DNA of 61,953 bases, from the NCBI GenBank assembly GCA_015061805.1, contig SUVV01000014.1, forward strand, positions 11,342 to 73,294, given 5' to 3'. This document shows positions 39,363-47,856 of this stretch, piece after piece. The translations under genes were made by a program, and so were the position numbers. Source of the stretch: Lentisphaerota bacterium (GTDB lineage: Bacteria > Verrucomicrobiota > Lentisphaeria > Victivallales > Victivallaceae). The notes under the pieces are model-generated. The model was not told where the DNA came from, made no database searches, and saw nothing but the letters and a program-made list of their open reading frames with translations. Each line of letters opens with the position of its first letter. Position 1 is the stretch's first letter.

Positions 39363-39473
39363 GCCGCGACAACGGAGCGGCAAAACACCCCGCTTTTTTT
39401 GAAAAGGGATGGGGGTTCGGGGGAAGGGAAAAACTTTTTTTCTCGTGAAAAAAAGTTTTTCCCTTCCCCCGAA
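39363..39473. repeat. Composite palindromic repeat, copy 2
   Basis: Box GCCGCGACAACGGAGCGGC (39363-39381), then the CCGC-T-run-GAAAAGG stretch, then a perfect 27-bp stem (39416-39442 with 39447-39473) with TCGT loop. Confidence 0.85.
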
Positions 39474-39483
39474 TTCTGACCGC

Positions 39484-39951
39484 TCAGAATTTGAGAGAGT
39501 CGAGTGCGCCCCAGCGGAAGTCACCGCTGTTTTGATCTTTGCCGCAATGGCATTCGTTTTTATTGCGGTTGCCGCCGCAGAAGCGGCAGAGTCCGGCGCA
39601 ATCTCCGGAGCAGAGAAGATTCATCGGGAATGAAAGCAGTACCTCTTCGCGGATATCGTTGGATATATCCAGTTCTTCGGAGGTTTCATCGATATCAAAG
39701 AACAGTTCGATCTGGGCGTTGACTGGTTTTTCTACGGCTTCAAGGCATCTGCCGCAGATGCCGGAAACGGCTGTGGAACATTCGCCTTTGATCAGGATGC
39801 CGCCGGAAACTTTGCATCCGGTGAGTTGATATTCCATATTTTGAGAAACACACAACGGGTCATTCTCATCCAATTCAAAAAATTCAGCGGGCTCCGTACC
39901 GTGCAATGTTACCGGGGCTTTTTCCAATGCTGAAACCGAAAAAACTATCAT
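39484..39951 (-). CDS. DUF177 (YceD-like) protein
   Basis: A 155-residue DUF177 protein. Seen: CGRCLEAVEKPV (about 78-89), then a four-Cys block CSGDCAGLCRFCGG and CHCG near the C-terminus, and the closing WGALDSL. In most bacteria this gene sits directly before rpmF and is linked to 23S rRNA or ribosome assembly; in plants and bacteria it is needed for 23S rRNA accumulation. Here rpmF does not follow: the next sequence is a repeat block. Its start overlaps the MarR gene stop as ATGA, so the two are coupled. Confidence 0.88.
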   Translation of the reverse strand: MIVFSVSALEKAPVTLHGTEPAEFFELDENDPLCVSQNMEYQLTGCKVSGGILIKGECSTAVSGICGRCLEAVEKPVNAQIELFFDIDETSEELDISNDIREEVLLSFPMNLLCSGDCAGLCRFCGGNRNKNECHCGKDQNSGDFRWGALDSLKF

Positions 39952-40421
39952 TTTAACTCCTCCGGTTGATTGCTGTCGGTAAGATATTTATTCAATTGCC
40001 GGATGATTGCTCCGGTGGATTCCTGTTGTTCCGGGGGCATCTGTTCAAAGAATTTCTCCAACAGTGAATCCAGATGCTGTTCGGCATTTTTGAAGATATT
40101 TTCAAGATCTTTGCTCAATCGCAAGGACATTGCCCGGCGGTCATTGGCGGCGACGTTCCGTTCCAAAGCGCCGCGTCTGACCAGAGTTTCGACCATTTCA
40201 CTGGTGGCGGCGGGGGTGATTTGAAGTTCCGCCGCGAGAGTTTTCAGTTGAATACCTTCACTGTTATCGCGGGTAAGTTCATGTATGCGGCTGATCATGC
40301 GCAATTGACTGCCGGTATAGCGTCCCAGTTCAGCCGGAACCCGTGCGGAGCACAAATCCCGGATATTTTTCCATATCTCAATCAAATCTTTTCGGAACAT
40401 CCCGCTGTTGAAATCACCCAT
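39948..40421 (-). CDS. MarR-family transcriptional regulator
   Basis: A 157-residue winged-helix regulator. The DNA-binding part (about 55-110) reads LKTLAAELQITPAATSEMVETLVRRGALER followed by the wing DDRRAMSL (here NDRRAMSL), typical for MarR. I choose the ATG at 40421 (MGDFNSGMF) because AGGAGGG lies upstream of it; the earlier ATG at 40478 precedes that site. It is divergent from queH with both promoters in a 136-base gap, and it is translationally coupled to the DUF177 gene. The ligand is unknown. Confidence 0.88.
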   Translation of the reverse strand: MGDFNSGMFRKDLIEIWKNIRDLCSARVPAELGRYTGSQLRMISRIHELTRDNSEGIQLKTLAAELQITPAATSEMVETLVRRGALERNVAANDRRAMSLRLSKDLENIFKNAEQHLDSLLEKFFEQMPPEQQESTGAIIRQLNKYLTDSNQPEELK

Positions 40422-40459
40422 CTTTTTCGCACCCTCCTGATAATTATGTTCTCTTAAAT

Positions 40460-40488
40460 AAAATAGTGTCAGAATCAATAAAAATCAA
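40460..40488 (-). promoter_or_regulatory. Promoter of marR-DUF177
   Basis: Minus strand TTGATT (40488-40483), 17 bases, TATTTT (40465-40460). Confidence 0.6.
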
Positions 40489-40507
40489 ATTATTTTCGGC
40501 ACTTTCT

Positions 40508-40536
40508 TTGACAAAATGACAAAAAAAGATTATTTT
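40508..40536 (+). promoter_or_regulatory. Promoter of queH
   Basis: TTGACA (40508-40513), 17 bases, TATTTT (40531-40536), 22 bases before the ATG. It stands back to back with the MarR promoter, so MarR could control both. Confidence 0.65.
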
Positions 40537-40557
40537 ATCTTTCAAGAGGAGAATTTT

Positions 40558-41142
40558 ATGAGTAAAAAATTATTGTTGCTGCATTGCTGCTGTGCGCCCT
40601 GTGCGGGGGGATGTATTGAACACCCCATGCTGGATGAATTTGAAGCTGAACCGGCAATATTGTATTTTTCCAACAGCAACCTTGATACTCAAGATGAATT
40701 TGAACGCCGTTTGGAGTGTGTCCGGCAACTTGGAGAAAAATATCATATCCCGGTCGAAGTAGACCCTTACGATCACCGGGCTTGGCTGGAGGCAGTCAAG
40801 GGATTTGAATCCTGCCCGGAAGGCGGTTCCCGCTGCCGCAAGTGCTTTGAATTTTCGCTTTCCCGCGCCGCCGCCGCTGCCGGTGGTAAGAGTTGCAATT
40901 TTGCGACAACACTCACGGTCAGCCCCCGCAAATCAAGTGCGGTGTTATTTGAGATCGGCGGGGCATTTGATGCGTTTCTGCCGTTGAACTTCAAGAAACA
41001 AAACGGCTATCTCAAGGGGACTCAACTGGCAAAGGAGTTGGGATTTTACCGGCAGAATTATTGCGGTTGTGAATTTTCCAAACGGGATTCCGGTGCCGGG
41101 GAAATGACTCCGCCGCCGAGGACAGAACCTTCGGAATCATAA
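40558..41142 (+). CDS. queH: Epoxyqueuosine reductase QueH
   Basis: A 194-residue member of the QueH (DUF208) family, which reduces epoxyqueuosine to queuosine at position 34 of GUN tRNAs and uses an Fe-S cluster. Seen: LHCCCAPC at residues 8-15, CRKC in mid-protein (near residue 97), TTLTVSPRKSS and the C-terminal YRQNYCGCEFS, all hallmarks of QueH. Start ATG at 40558 follows AAGAGGAG. Its last 85 bases overlap the 3' end of mnmA on the other strand. Both enzymes act on U34/G34 wobble positions. Confidence 0.93.
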   Translation: MSKKLLLLHCCCAPCAGGCIEHPMLDEFEAEPAILYFSNSNLDTQDEFERRLECVRQLGEKYHIPVEVDPYDHRAWLEAVKGFESCPEGGSRCRKCFEFSLSRAAAAAGGKSCNFATTLTVSPRKSSAVLFEIGGAFDAFLPLNFKKQNGYLKGTQLAKELGFYRQNYCGCEFSKRDSGAGEMTPPPRTEPSES

Positions 41143-42128
41143 AAAACCGCCGCTTGTCCCGGCGTGACTGCCCGTTGGGGCGCTGCCAATGTTACAATAC
41201 AGGAATCTTCAGTGAGCGCCGAAATGGTGCAGGGAACGCTTTTTGAGCGGTAACGTACCCTTACCATCAGATCGTGAAAAGGAATATTTGCCGACTGCCA
41301 ATTCAGACGGTCGACTTTGAATCGGCTGTTTTCCAACTCTTTCTGGTCGGTACACAATTCAATGTTTCCTTTGACCGGATCGATCGACTTCACATATGCC
41401 GGAACTCCCAGCGCCACTCCAAGCCCCTGCCGCTGTCCGATGGTGTAGCGGTGGATGCCCGGATGTTTGCCGACGGATTTTCCCTGATAGATGAATTTGC
41501 CCCGTTTGCCGCAAATGCGGCACAGGCGGCTCAAGGTATCGCCGCAACATTCGCCGGGGATCTGAAAGCAGGCATCCTGACTGTCGGGCCGGGAAGCGCA
41601 AACCAATCCTGCCTGCTGTGCCAATTCACGGACTTCGCTTTTAAGGTAATCTCCCAGCGGGAAGCGGCAGCGCTGTAAAGATTCTTTGGCGAGACGGTAG
41701 AGGAAATAACTCTGATCTTTGGCGGGGTCGCGGGCAGGAACAAGTTTCAATGCGCCGTCCGGATCAGCGGCAAGTTTGGCATAGTGACCGGTCGCGATCA
41801 AGGTAATGCCCAACTCATCGGCAGTATTGAATATCTCACGGAATTTCAATACCTCATTACATTCACAACAGGGATTGGGAGTCCTGCCGGAAGCATATTC
41901 CTGCGCTCCCGGCAGCAGTACCCGCCGGTAGAATGCTTCACAGCAATCTTTTATGACCAGCGGAATTTTGAGCATTTCACAACTTTGCTGCAAACTTTCA
42001 TCCACCGGGGTGTCCGGCTGAAGTTTCAGATTGACCGCAGTTATTTCAAATCCCTGCTGTTTCAAAAGCAGCGCCGCGACGGTGGAATCCACTCCGCCGG
42101 ACATTGCCAGCAAGATGTTTTTTTTCAT
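41058..42128 (-). CDS. mnmA: tRNA-specific 2-thiouridylase MnmA
   Basis: A 356-residue enzyme that uses ATP to install sulfur at C2 of U34 in tRNA-Glu, -Gln and -Lys. Seen: the PP-loop SGGVDS (10-15), TPNPCCECN with the catalytic Cys90, ATGHYAKL, KDQSYFLYRL, and DSQDACF with the second Cys (187), followed by the GQRQGLGVA C-terminal barrel. The start overlaps the stop of the ArnT-like gene as ATGA, so mnmA is the last gene of the tadB-led operon. Confidence 0.96.
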   Translation of the reverse strand: MKKNILLAMSGGVDSTVAALLLKQQGFEITAVNLKLQPDTPVDESLQQSCEMLKIPLVIKDCCEAFYRRVLLPGAQEYASGRTPNPCCECNEVLKFREIFNTADELGITLIATGHYAKLAADPDGALKLVPARDPAKDQSYFLYRLAKESLQRCRFPLGDYLKSEVRELAQQAGLVCASRPDSQDACFQIPGECCGDTLSRLCRICGKRGKFIYQGKSVGKHPGIHRYTIGQRQGLGVALGVPAYVKSIDPVKGNIELCTDQKELENSRFKVDRLNWQSANIPFHDLMVRVRYRSKSVPCTISALTEDSCIVTLAAPQRAVTPGQAAVFYDSEGSVLGGGVISPAPESRLENSQPQ

Positions 42129-43795
42129 TGAATAAGATCCTCGTCCTCGCTGTTTTCCGGAGGGACCGGTTCACCGCACCACATCGAAACTATTTCACCT
42201 TCAAAGCGGTAGTCCGGCGGCAGCAGCGGGGTCCAGCGCCATCCGAAATGACGGGGAAAACCGGATGAGATCAGATAGATCGTCCGGTCAGTCGGCAATT
42301 CATCCAGAGAACGGATTTTTTTCACCGGGATCCCGGCGTAGAACAAGCCGCAGTACATGCCGCTGATATCCAATTTATATAAGGTATCACATTTGCCGGA
42401 TTCCGGCAGTGCCGAAGCGATATCTTTGCCCAGTTTCTGCCATCTCCGGTTGGCAAGATATACCGGTAAACGAACCACCGTGCCGAAGATGGCACAGCAG
42501 ATCATGATTTTGGCGATCAATTGCCAGATCGGCATGGTGCGCTTTTTCAGATGATAGGAGACCGTCAGCAGAATCAATGGCAGCAGTGCCGCTGAAAGCA
42601 CGATGAACCGGTATCTGGCATGCAGGACGACTGGAGAGATGTTGAACATTTTCTGCAGCAGATCATCCGGCAGGAAAATTATACCGATGATCGCCAGTAT
42701 CAGCCCGATCATCAGTAATTCTCCGGCGATCAGCACCTTGCGGAACCACTTCCAGTAACGGCGGATGCCGAGATCATAATTGAGTCCGGTCATGATCGCC
42801 AGCGGACCTGCAACGTAGAATAATTCAATTCCCGGACGATCGGGAATGAGCCAGCTCAATATGAATGATGTGGTGAATAACGTCCGCAGATATTTGCTGA
42901 ATACCGGCGTCGGGTCGATCGCCTGCAACGCCATGCAGAATGGCAGCCAGGTCAATATGCTCCACGGAAAAAGCCGTATCGGAAATACCAACGGATAGGT
43001 TATGAGATGCTTGATGTATTCCCGGCTGGAAACCTCATCCGGCAGAATATTCATCCGCAAATCCAGTCCCGCCTGCAGGATGCGCCAGACGATCACTGCT
43101 CCCATCAGGATACAGGAGAACAGAAAACCGGGGGTGTTGAATTTGCTGTTCACCGAAAGCGGCCGCCGCAGAAACAGTATCGGAATGATTATGTATGGCA
43201 GAATTATCGGCCCGCCGGAAAGAAATGCCAATATCCACAATACCGCCGCACCCAACCATGCTTTATTCCAGTTGGCAAGCCGGTTTCCGTAGTGAAAAAA
43301 GACCAGCTGACCGGCAAGCAGAAAAAATGCTGTCATCGTGACCGGCTGCCCGAATATTCCTTTGCCCATGGCAAAAATCGTACCGGCACAGCAGAAAAAA
43401 GTCACTATCCCGGCACGGAAATTGCGGCGCCTGGCGGCACTCGCTCCGGCAAGAATACTCCATCCCGCAAGCATGACCGCCGCCGGTAAGCGCAACGCGC
43501 TTTCCATCGGGAGTCCCAGTTTGACCAGCAGTGCGACCGTCGCCGGAAACAGCGGTTGGATGTTATGCTGAACCATCCCGTGAGCCGTAACCGGAAATCC
43601 GGGGTGGTATTCATTTGCACATGCGGCAAACAAGCCTTCCTGATTGAGCAATTCTCTGCCGCAGAGCCATACGGCAAAATATATTACGAAAAACAGACCG
43701 GCGATCAGAGCCGCCGCCGTCCCGGATATCCGGTTTTCAGCGATCAGCGATGCCGGGAGCTGTTTATCGCAGCGGCAACCGTCTGATTTCAACAT
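42125..43795 (-). CDS. ArnT/PMT-like membrane glycosyltransferase
   Basis: A 556-residue polytopic protein with about 11-12 membrane segments. The first periplasmic loop contains NQEGLFAACANEYHPGFPVTAHG, which fits the place of the metal/acid loop of GT-C enzymes (ArnT, PMT, GT83) that move a sugar from a lipid carrier to a surface acceptor, though the classical DE motif is replaced by QEG. The C-terminus is a small periplasmic domain. It overlaps the PEGA gene end by 32 bases and mnmA by 4. The substrate is unknown; it may decorate Tad-related or surface proteins, which is an inference from position. Confidence 0.65.
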   Translation of the reverse strand: MLKSDGCRCDKQLPASLIAENRISGTAAALIAGLFFVIYFAVWLCGRELLNQEGLFAACANEYHPGFPVTAHGMVQHNIQPLFPATVALLVKLGLPMESALRLPAAVMLAGWSILAGASAARRRNFRAGIVTFFCCAGTIFAMGKGIFGQPVTMTAFFLLAGQLVFFHYGNRLANWNKAWLGAAVLWILAFLSGGPIILPYIIIPILFLRRPLSVNSKFNTPGFLFSCILMGAVIVWRILQAGLDLRMNILPDEVSSREYIKHLITYPLVFPIRLFPWSILTWLPFCMALQAIDPTPVFSKYLRTLFTTSFILSWLIPDRPGIELFYVAGPLAIMTGLNYDLGIRRYWKWFRKVLIAGELLMIGLILAIIGIIFLPDDLLQKMFNISPVVLHARYRFIVLSAALLPLILLTVSYHLKKRTMPIWQLIAKIMICCAIFGTVVRLPVYLANRRWQKLGKDIASALPESGKCDTLYKLDISGMYCGLFYAGIPVKKIRSLDELPTDRTIYLISSGFPRHFGWRWTPLLPPDYRFEGEIVSMWCGEPVPPENSEDEDLIQ

Positions 43796-45116
43796 CGCTG
43801 CGTTTCTCCCTCATGGAGATTCCGGGTTGAAGTGAAAATTCGACTTCGCGGTTATCTACGCGGAGCAGTTTTACCTCTTCTTTCAGACCGTTGTTGTAGG
43901 TAAGTTCGCAATCGGCGACCCACATTTCCACGACGGGACATTCGGTGGTTTTATTCTTTGCCACAACGAATTCAAACCGCTGAACCGTTTTCGGTTTTGC
44001 CCGGGGATGGGAAATGGTGCAAATGTGGCGGCCGGGGGAAAGATCCGCAACTTTGATCGGCTCTGTTTCGCCGGGTTCTTTCTCTGAAACTTTGGTGCGG
44101 CCGACCAGTTTGCCGTCGACAAAGACATCGACTCCGGCAGGGCGGACATTCAAGCGGGCGAATCCGAAACCGCTTTCCATGGTGATTTTAAGTTTTTCAT
44201 GACTTCCGGCTTTGACTTCGATGGTCTCTTCGATGGTGTCGTAACCGGCGAGGCTGAGTTCGATCTTATAATTACCCGGCTGCAGATTGTCGATGCGGAG
44301 CGGAGTAGTGCCGCGCTTTTCGCCGCGGAGAGTGCATACGGCGTTGGAAGGGATGGTTTCCACGGTGATGGAACTCGGTTCCGCATCCAGAGTGATGTGA
44401 GTTTTGGAGCTGGAATTCGGATGCAGGGTAACCTCCTGTTTTTTTGAGGTGTAACCGGGCGCCCGGAGTTCAAGCAGATATTTTCCGGCGGTGTACTTTG
44501 CCTGATAGGGGATGGGGCCGGCGAGTTTATCGTCGATGTAAAGCATCGCTCCGGCAGGAGTTCCGCTGACCCGGAGTACTCCGCTGATGGAAACCAGCGA
44601 TTCCCGGATCTGCGGGAGCGGGCGGGCATTGGAAACGTTGACCTGGAGTGTTTTTGAAGCATAGCCGGGGTGGGAAAGTTCCAGGGTATGAGTTCCCTGG
44701 GGAATTCCGGTGATCAGGCATGGGGTGACGCCTTTTTCTTCATCGTTGAATAAAACGGTGACATTGCCGTCCTTCCCCGGATTGTCGGTCGAACAGCGGA
44801 CGAGGATTGCAGAACGCTCCGCTTCCATTTTGATTGCGGTGGTGCTTCCGTTGTCGGCATGGGTGGCGGTGATCTCTTTCCAGAGGGTTTTATGTCCGGG
44901 GGCGGTGAATTTGAAAATGTAAGTTCCGGGGCGGAGTTTGCGGGTCAATCCGTGAAACGTTTTGCCATTGTAACTCATGGTCATGCCTTCCGGACCGGAG
45001 AAATTGAGGGTGATTTTGTCGGCAGGAGCCTTTTTGTTGCACCCGGATACAAGAGCGGTGACTGCAACGGCAAGAAGCAGTACGGCAAATATTTTACTGG
45101 TGAAAATACGTTTCAT
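43764..45116 (-). CDS. PEGA-domain lipoprotein
   Basis: A 450-residue lipoprotein: MKRIFTSKIFAVLLL signal with lipobox VSGC. After it come about six PEGA-like beta modules of 65-75 residues, with recurring G.Y.L.L..PGY and PG.Y.I.LS..GY lines. PEGA domains occur in surface and sensor proteins of PVC bacteria; their partner is probably the cell wall or another surface protein. I choose the ATG at 45116, 5 bases after the FHA gene and behind AGAGGTGA; a longer frame would run into the FHA gene and destroy the signal peptide. Confidence 0.82.
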   Translation of the reverse strand: MKRIFTSKIFAVLLLAVAVTALVSGCNKKAPADKITLNFSGPEGMTMSYNGKTFHGLTRKLRPGTYIFKFTAPGHKTLWKEITATHADNGSTTAIKMEAERSAILVRCSTDNPGKDGNVTVLFNDEEKGVTPCLITGIPQGTHTLELSHPGYASKTLQVNVSNARPLPQIRESLVSISGVLRVSGTPAGAMLYIDDKLAGPIPYQAKYTAGKYLLELRAPGYTSKKQEVTLHPNSSSKTHITLDAEPSSITVETIPSNAVCTLRGEKRGTTPLRIDNLQPGNYKIELSLAGYDTIEETIEVKAGSHEKLKITMESGFGFARLNVRPAGVDVFVDGKLVGRTKVSEKEPGETEPIKVADLSPGRHICTISHPRAKPKTVQRFEFVVAKNKTTECPVVEMWVADCELTYNNGLKEEVKLLRVDNREVEFSLQPGISMREKRSDVEIRRLPLR

Positions 45117-45121
45117 TTCAA

Positions 45122-46600
45122 TCACCTCTTTTTGCTGTCCATTTGACGTTTGACATTGAGCAGGACATTGGCAGTTTCCCGATAGATCTTGGATTTTTCT
45201 CCGGCGATCTTCATGATATTCTGACATGCCGCCGCCATGCCGGGGTAGTCCCGTTTGCGCTGACAGCGGGCAAATTCGGCGGTGTATTCCTGCAATTTTT
45301 CTTTACGCAGTTTGTTGACCCTGTCGAAGCCGGTTTTGGCTTTTTTCAATTCCGGCGGAGCGGGGGTGAACTGCTCGTAGCAGGTGATTGCAGCCTCGAA
45401 TTCCCGGGCGGATTCGCGGAGGAGAGCGAGGTCACCTGCATAATTTTCCATCTTTTCGATGGCGTTGCGCAAGTGCTGTTTCGCTTCTTCTTCGACCTCT
45501 TCGCGGCTCTGGGCGATGGTCATGAGTCCGAATCCGTTCAGGAAGTCCCGGATCGCCTCGTAGCATTTATCGAATTCAACTCCGGTTTCTGCACTGGAAC
45601 ACTGATAATTGCAAAAATCTTTGCCGTCGATGAAAAGCAGATGAATGCGGTCACGTTCCGGATTGGTGATCGAAATATTTTTCTGCTTGAGTTTGGCGAT
45701 GCCGCTTTTTTTCAATTTTTGAATGAGCAATTCAAATTCATTGTCATAGTTTTCGGTGAGCTTGATCTCTCTTGAGAAGTGCCGCTGTCCGGCGATATCA
45801 TCCAGATTGCACAGCATGTCGCCGTTTTCGATCTTGAGTTCAATGCGGAAAGCATTTTTCTTGACCGGATCGTAATCGATCCGTTCAAAGTAAATGACGG
45901 ATTTTTCGTGGTTGTCCTCCGGTGCCGCATTGGAGATCATCTGTTTGCTGTTGCTGCTGTTGAGAAAGAATTTGCCGACACCGACAACACAGATGACCAG
46001 CGCCGCATAGAATACAACATTGAACAGCATTTTGGAGCGGGGTTTGCCTGTGTTCGCTGCGGTATCAGCTTTTTTCGGCTCCTGCTTTTTTTCATTGCCG
46101 TCATTGGAACTGCCTTTGAAAAGACTTCCGCTGACCGACTTGAGTTCAGCGAGCAGTTTGTCGGCTGAATTGGAATCCGCTTTGGTCGGCGGTGCCGGTT
46201 TTTTTGCGGTTGAAGTTCCCGGCATGGTGTCAGATACCGGAATGTCGATTTTGGTGTCCATCAGAGTATCCGGACAATCGGATATGGTCTTGAACAAAAT
46301 CCGGTTGCAGGAAGATATTTCAACGATTTCCAGTTTCTGTTCACCGATGGTTATCTCATCGCCGAGGCAGAGCGCCCGGTCTCCTGAGATGTTGACTCCA
46401 TCGACCTTTACCCCGTTGGTGCTGTCCAGATCGGAAATGAACCAGGTTCCGTCTTTTTGGGTGATTTGTGCATGATAGCGGGAGACGCCTCCGGTCAAAA
46501 GCTGAATGACATTGCCATCCTCTCTGCCGATGGAGATATCGTCTTCTTCAAAATCCACGATTTTTCCGGCTAATTCACCGTTGACAAATTTGATTTTCAT
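45122..46600 (-). CDS. FHA-domain membrane protein
   Basis: A 492-residue protein. The FHA domain (1-95) keeps the phosphothreonine-binding residues: IGRE (Arg26), GGVSRYHA (Ser40, Arg41, His43) and STNG (60-63). A Lys/Pro-rich linker, a membrane segment (191-213) and an extracytoplasmic C-terminal part follow, ending in a long helical region. FHA proteins bind phosphothreonine targets and often accompany Tad or type VI systems. It lies between DUF192 and the PEGA lipoprotein, and may connect Ser/Thr-kinase signalling to the surface apparatus. Confidence 0.85.
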   Translation of the reverse strand: MKIKFVNGELAGKIVDFEEDDISIGREDGNVIQLLTGGVSRYHAQITQKDGTWFISDLDSTNGVKVDGVNISGDRALCLGDEITIGEQKLEIVEISSCNRILFKTISDCPDTLMDTKIDIPVSDTMPGTSTAKKPAPPTKADSNSADKLLAELKSVSGSLFKGSSNDGNEKKQEPKKADTAANTGKPRSKMLFNVVFYAALVICVVGVGKFFLNSSNSKQMISNAAPEDNHEKSVIYFERIDYDPVKKNAFRIELKIENGDMLCNLDDIAGQRHFSREIKLTENYDNEFELLIQKLKKSGIAKLKQKNISITNPERDRIHLLFIDGKDFCNYQCSSAETGVEFDKCYEAIRDFLNGFGLMTIAQSREEVEEEAKQHLRNAIEKMENYAGDLALLRESAREFEAAITCYEQFTPAPPELKKAKTGFDRVNKLRKEKLQEYTAEFARCQRKRDYPGMAAACQNIMKIAGEKSKIYRETANVLLNVKRQMDSKKR

Positions 46601-46631
46601 ATTGTATATTCAAATCCTTTCATCAAGAATA

Positions 46632-46985
46632 TTATTTCCATTTCAGACGGTCGCCCGGCATGATGCCGCAGGCGTTCACTGTGCCTGCGGGTAATTCTAT
46701 TACTGTTGCGGACCGTTTGCCCCCGGAAGCAAAACGCCACGGAGCAAGTTCACTGCACACTTTTACAACCTCCAGATCGGCGGTGACGAAAAGCACATCG
46801 ATCGCCTCACTCATCCAGCAGCAGTGGATGGCACTGCAGCGTTCAAAGACCATCGCATCGAATGGTGCCGCAGTGAATTTTCTGCCGATCATTCCCCGCA
46901 TCCTTGCGAAAAACGAGGTTGCGAATTCTGCTTTTTGAGCGATCTGCCGCTCATCGCTGACTCTGAATAACTGCCGGTTCATCAT
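46632..46985 (-). CDS. DUF192 protein
   Basis: A 117-residue DUF192 protein: FFARMRGMIGRK, the core IHCCWMSEAIDVLFVTADLEV and the closing VIELPAGTVNACGIMPGDRL. The family's activity is unproven; many members are exported, but this one lacks a signal peptide. The start ATG at 46985 overlaps the tadC stop (ATGA). DUF192 genes are common next to tadB/tadC in PVC and related bacteria, so a part in pilus assembly is plausible. Confidence 0.85.
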   Translation of the reverse strand: MMNRQLFRVSDERQIAQKAEFATSFFARMRGMIGRKFTAAPFDAMVFERCSAIHCCWMSEAIDVLFVTADLEVVKVCSELAPWRFASGGKRSATVIELPAGTVNACGIMPGDRLKWK

Positions 46986-47854
46986 TGAAACATCCGCATT
47001 GCATTCATTGCCAGCGGGCCCATCAAAATCAGAAACACTGCCGGCAGGATGCACACCACGACCGGAATGATGATTTTTACGCTGGATTCATTTGCCATTT
47101 TTTCAGCAAGCGCAAAGCGCTTTGCGCGCTGCATATCGCCCTGTATCCGGAGCAGTTGTCCGATACTGACGCCGTATTCCTCTGCCTGGATGATCGCGTT
47201 GACGGTTGCAGAAAGATCGACCTGCCGCACCCGTTTGCTCAACGCCCGCAGTGCTTCGGTACGTTTGCGTCCGAGTTGTATTTCCTGAAAGGTACGCAGC
47301 AGTTCTTCCCCGAGCGGGTCAGGCTTGCGCCGTTCCAGGATTTCCCGGAGCGAGGAGAGCAGATCGCGGCCGGATTCGACCGAAAGCGTCAGCAGGTCAA
47401 GCACGTTTGGCAACGCCTTCATGATCGAAGTATGCCGCTTTTTGATGACTCCGGAAAGCCACATCGTCGGGAAGAAGAGAAAGAGCGTCGCGACAATGAT
47501 ACACATCATCATATTGCCGCCTCCGGCTCCAATGAAAAGAAAAATCATCGCATCAAAGGCGAAAATGATCCGCAATCCGGCAAAATCCTGCCAACTGATG
47601 ACCTCATCATATCCTGCCATCTGCAGTCGGGCAAAGTCATTTTCTTTGAAAAATTCCAGCAGTTTGCTGTCGGACAGCGGCCGGAAAATCGGCAGAAACG
47701 GCATCGCCAGACGGAAGAGCAGGGGAATCGGCTTGAAGTATTCCCGGTTTTTTTCCAATTTTATTTTTGCCGAACCGGTGAGCAGCAGCCATGAGGTTAT
47801 TGCAACACACGCTCCGGTGAAAATCGCGGTGATCAGACTGAGAAAATTGCTCAT
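46982..47854 (-). CDS. tadC: Tad inner-membrane protein TadC
   Basis: A 290-residue type II secretion F-domain protein of the TadC type. Membrane segments near the N-terminus (about 5-25), at about 100-140 and at the C-terminus (about 265-285), with the T2SSF core LPNVLDLLTLSVESGRDL and RVRQVDLSATVNAIIQAEEYG. With TadB it forms the platform for the Tad pilus motor. I choose the ATG at 47854, which has GAGG 7 bases before it; the TTG at 47860 overlaps the tadB stop and is less likely. Confidence 0.92.
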   Translation of the reverse strand: MSNFLSLITAIFTGACVAITSWLLLTGSAKIKLEKNREYFKPIPLLFRLAMPFLPIFRPLSDSKLLEFFKENDFARLQMAGYDEVISWQDFAGLRIIFAFDAMIFLFIGAGGGNMMMCIIVATLFLFFPTMWLSGVIKKRHTSIMKALPNVLDLLTLSVESGRDLLSSLREILERRKPDPLGEELLRTFQEIQLGRKRTEALRALSKRVRQVDLSATVNAIIQAEEYGVSIGQLLRIQGDMQRAKRFALAEKMANESSVKIIIPVVVCILPAVFLILMGPLAMNAMRMFQ

Positions 47855-47856
47855 AT

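Larger units (their letters stand above)
39139..39483. other. Repeat-filled intergenic region
   Basis: No gene seen. It holds a mini-hairpin array (39141-39235), a TTTTGC..GCAAAA box (39249-39271) and composite repeat copy 2 (39363-39473), placed between convergent genes. Confidence 0.7.

Noticed and set aside
45117..45227. Longer N-terminus for the PEGA lipoprotein
   Set aside because: It would overlap the FHA gene in another frame and place 37 residues before a clear lipoprotein signal.
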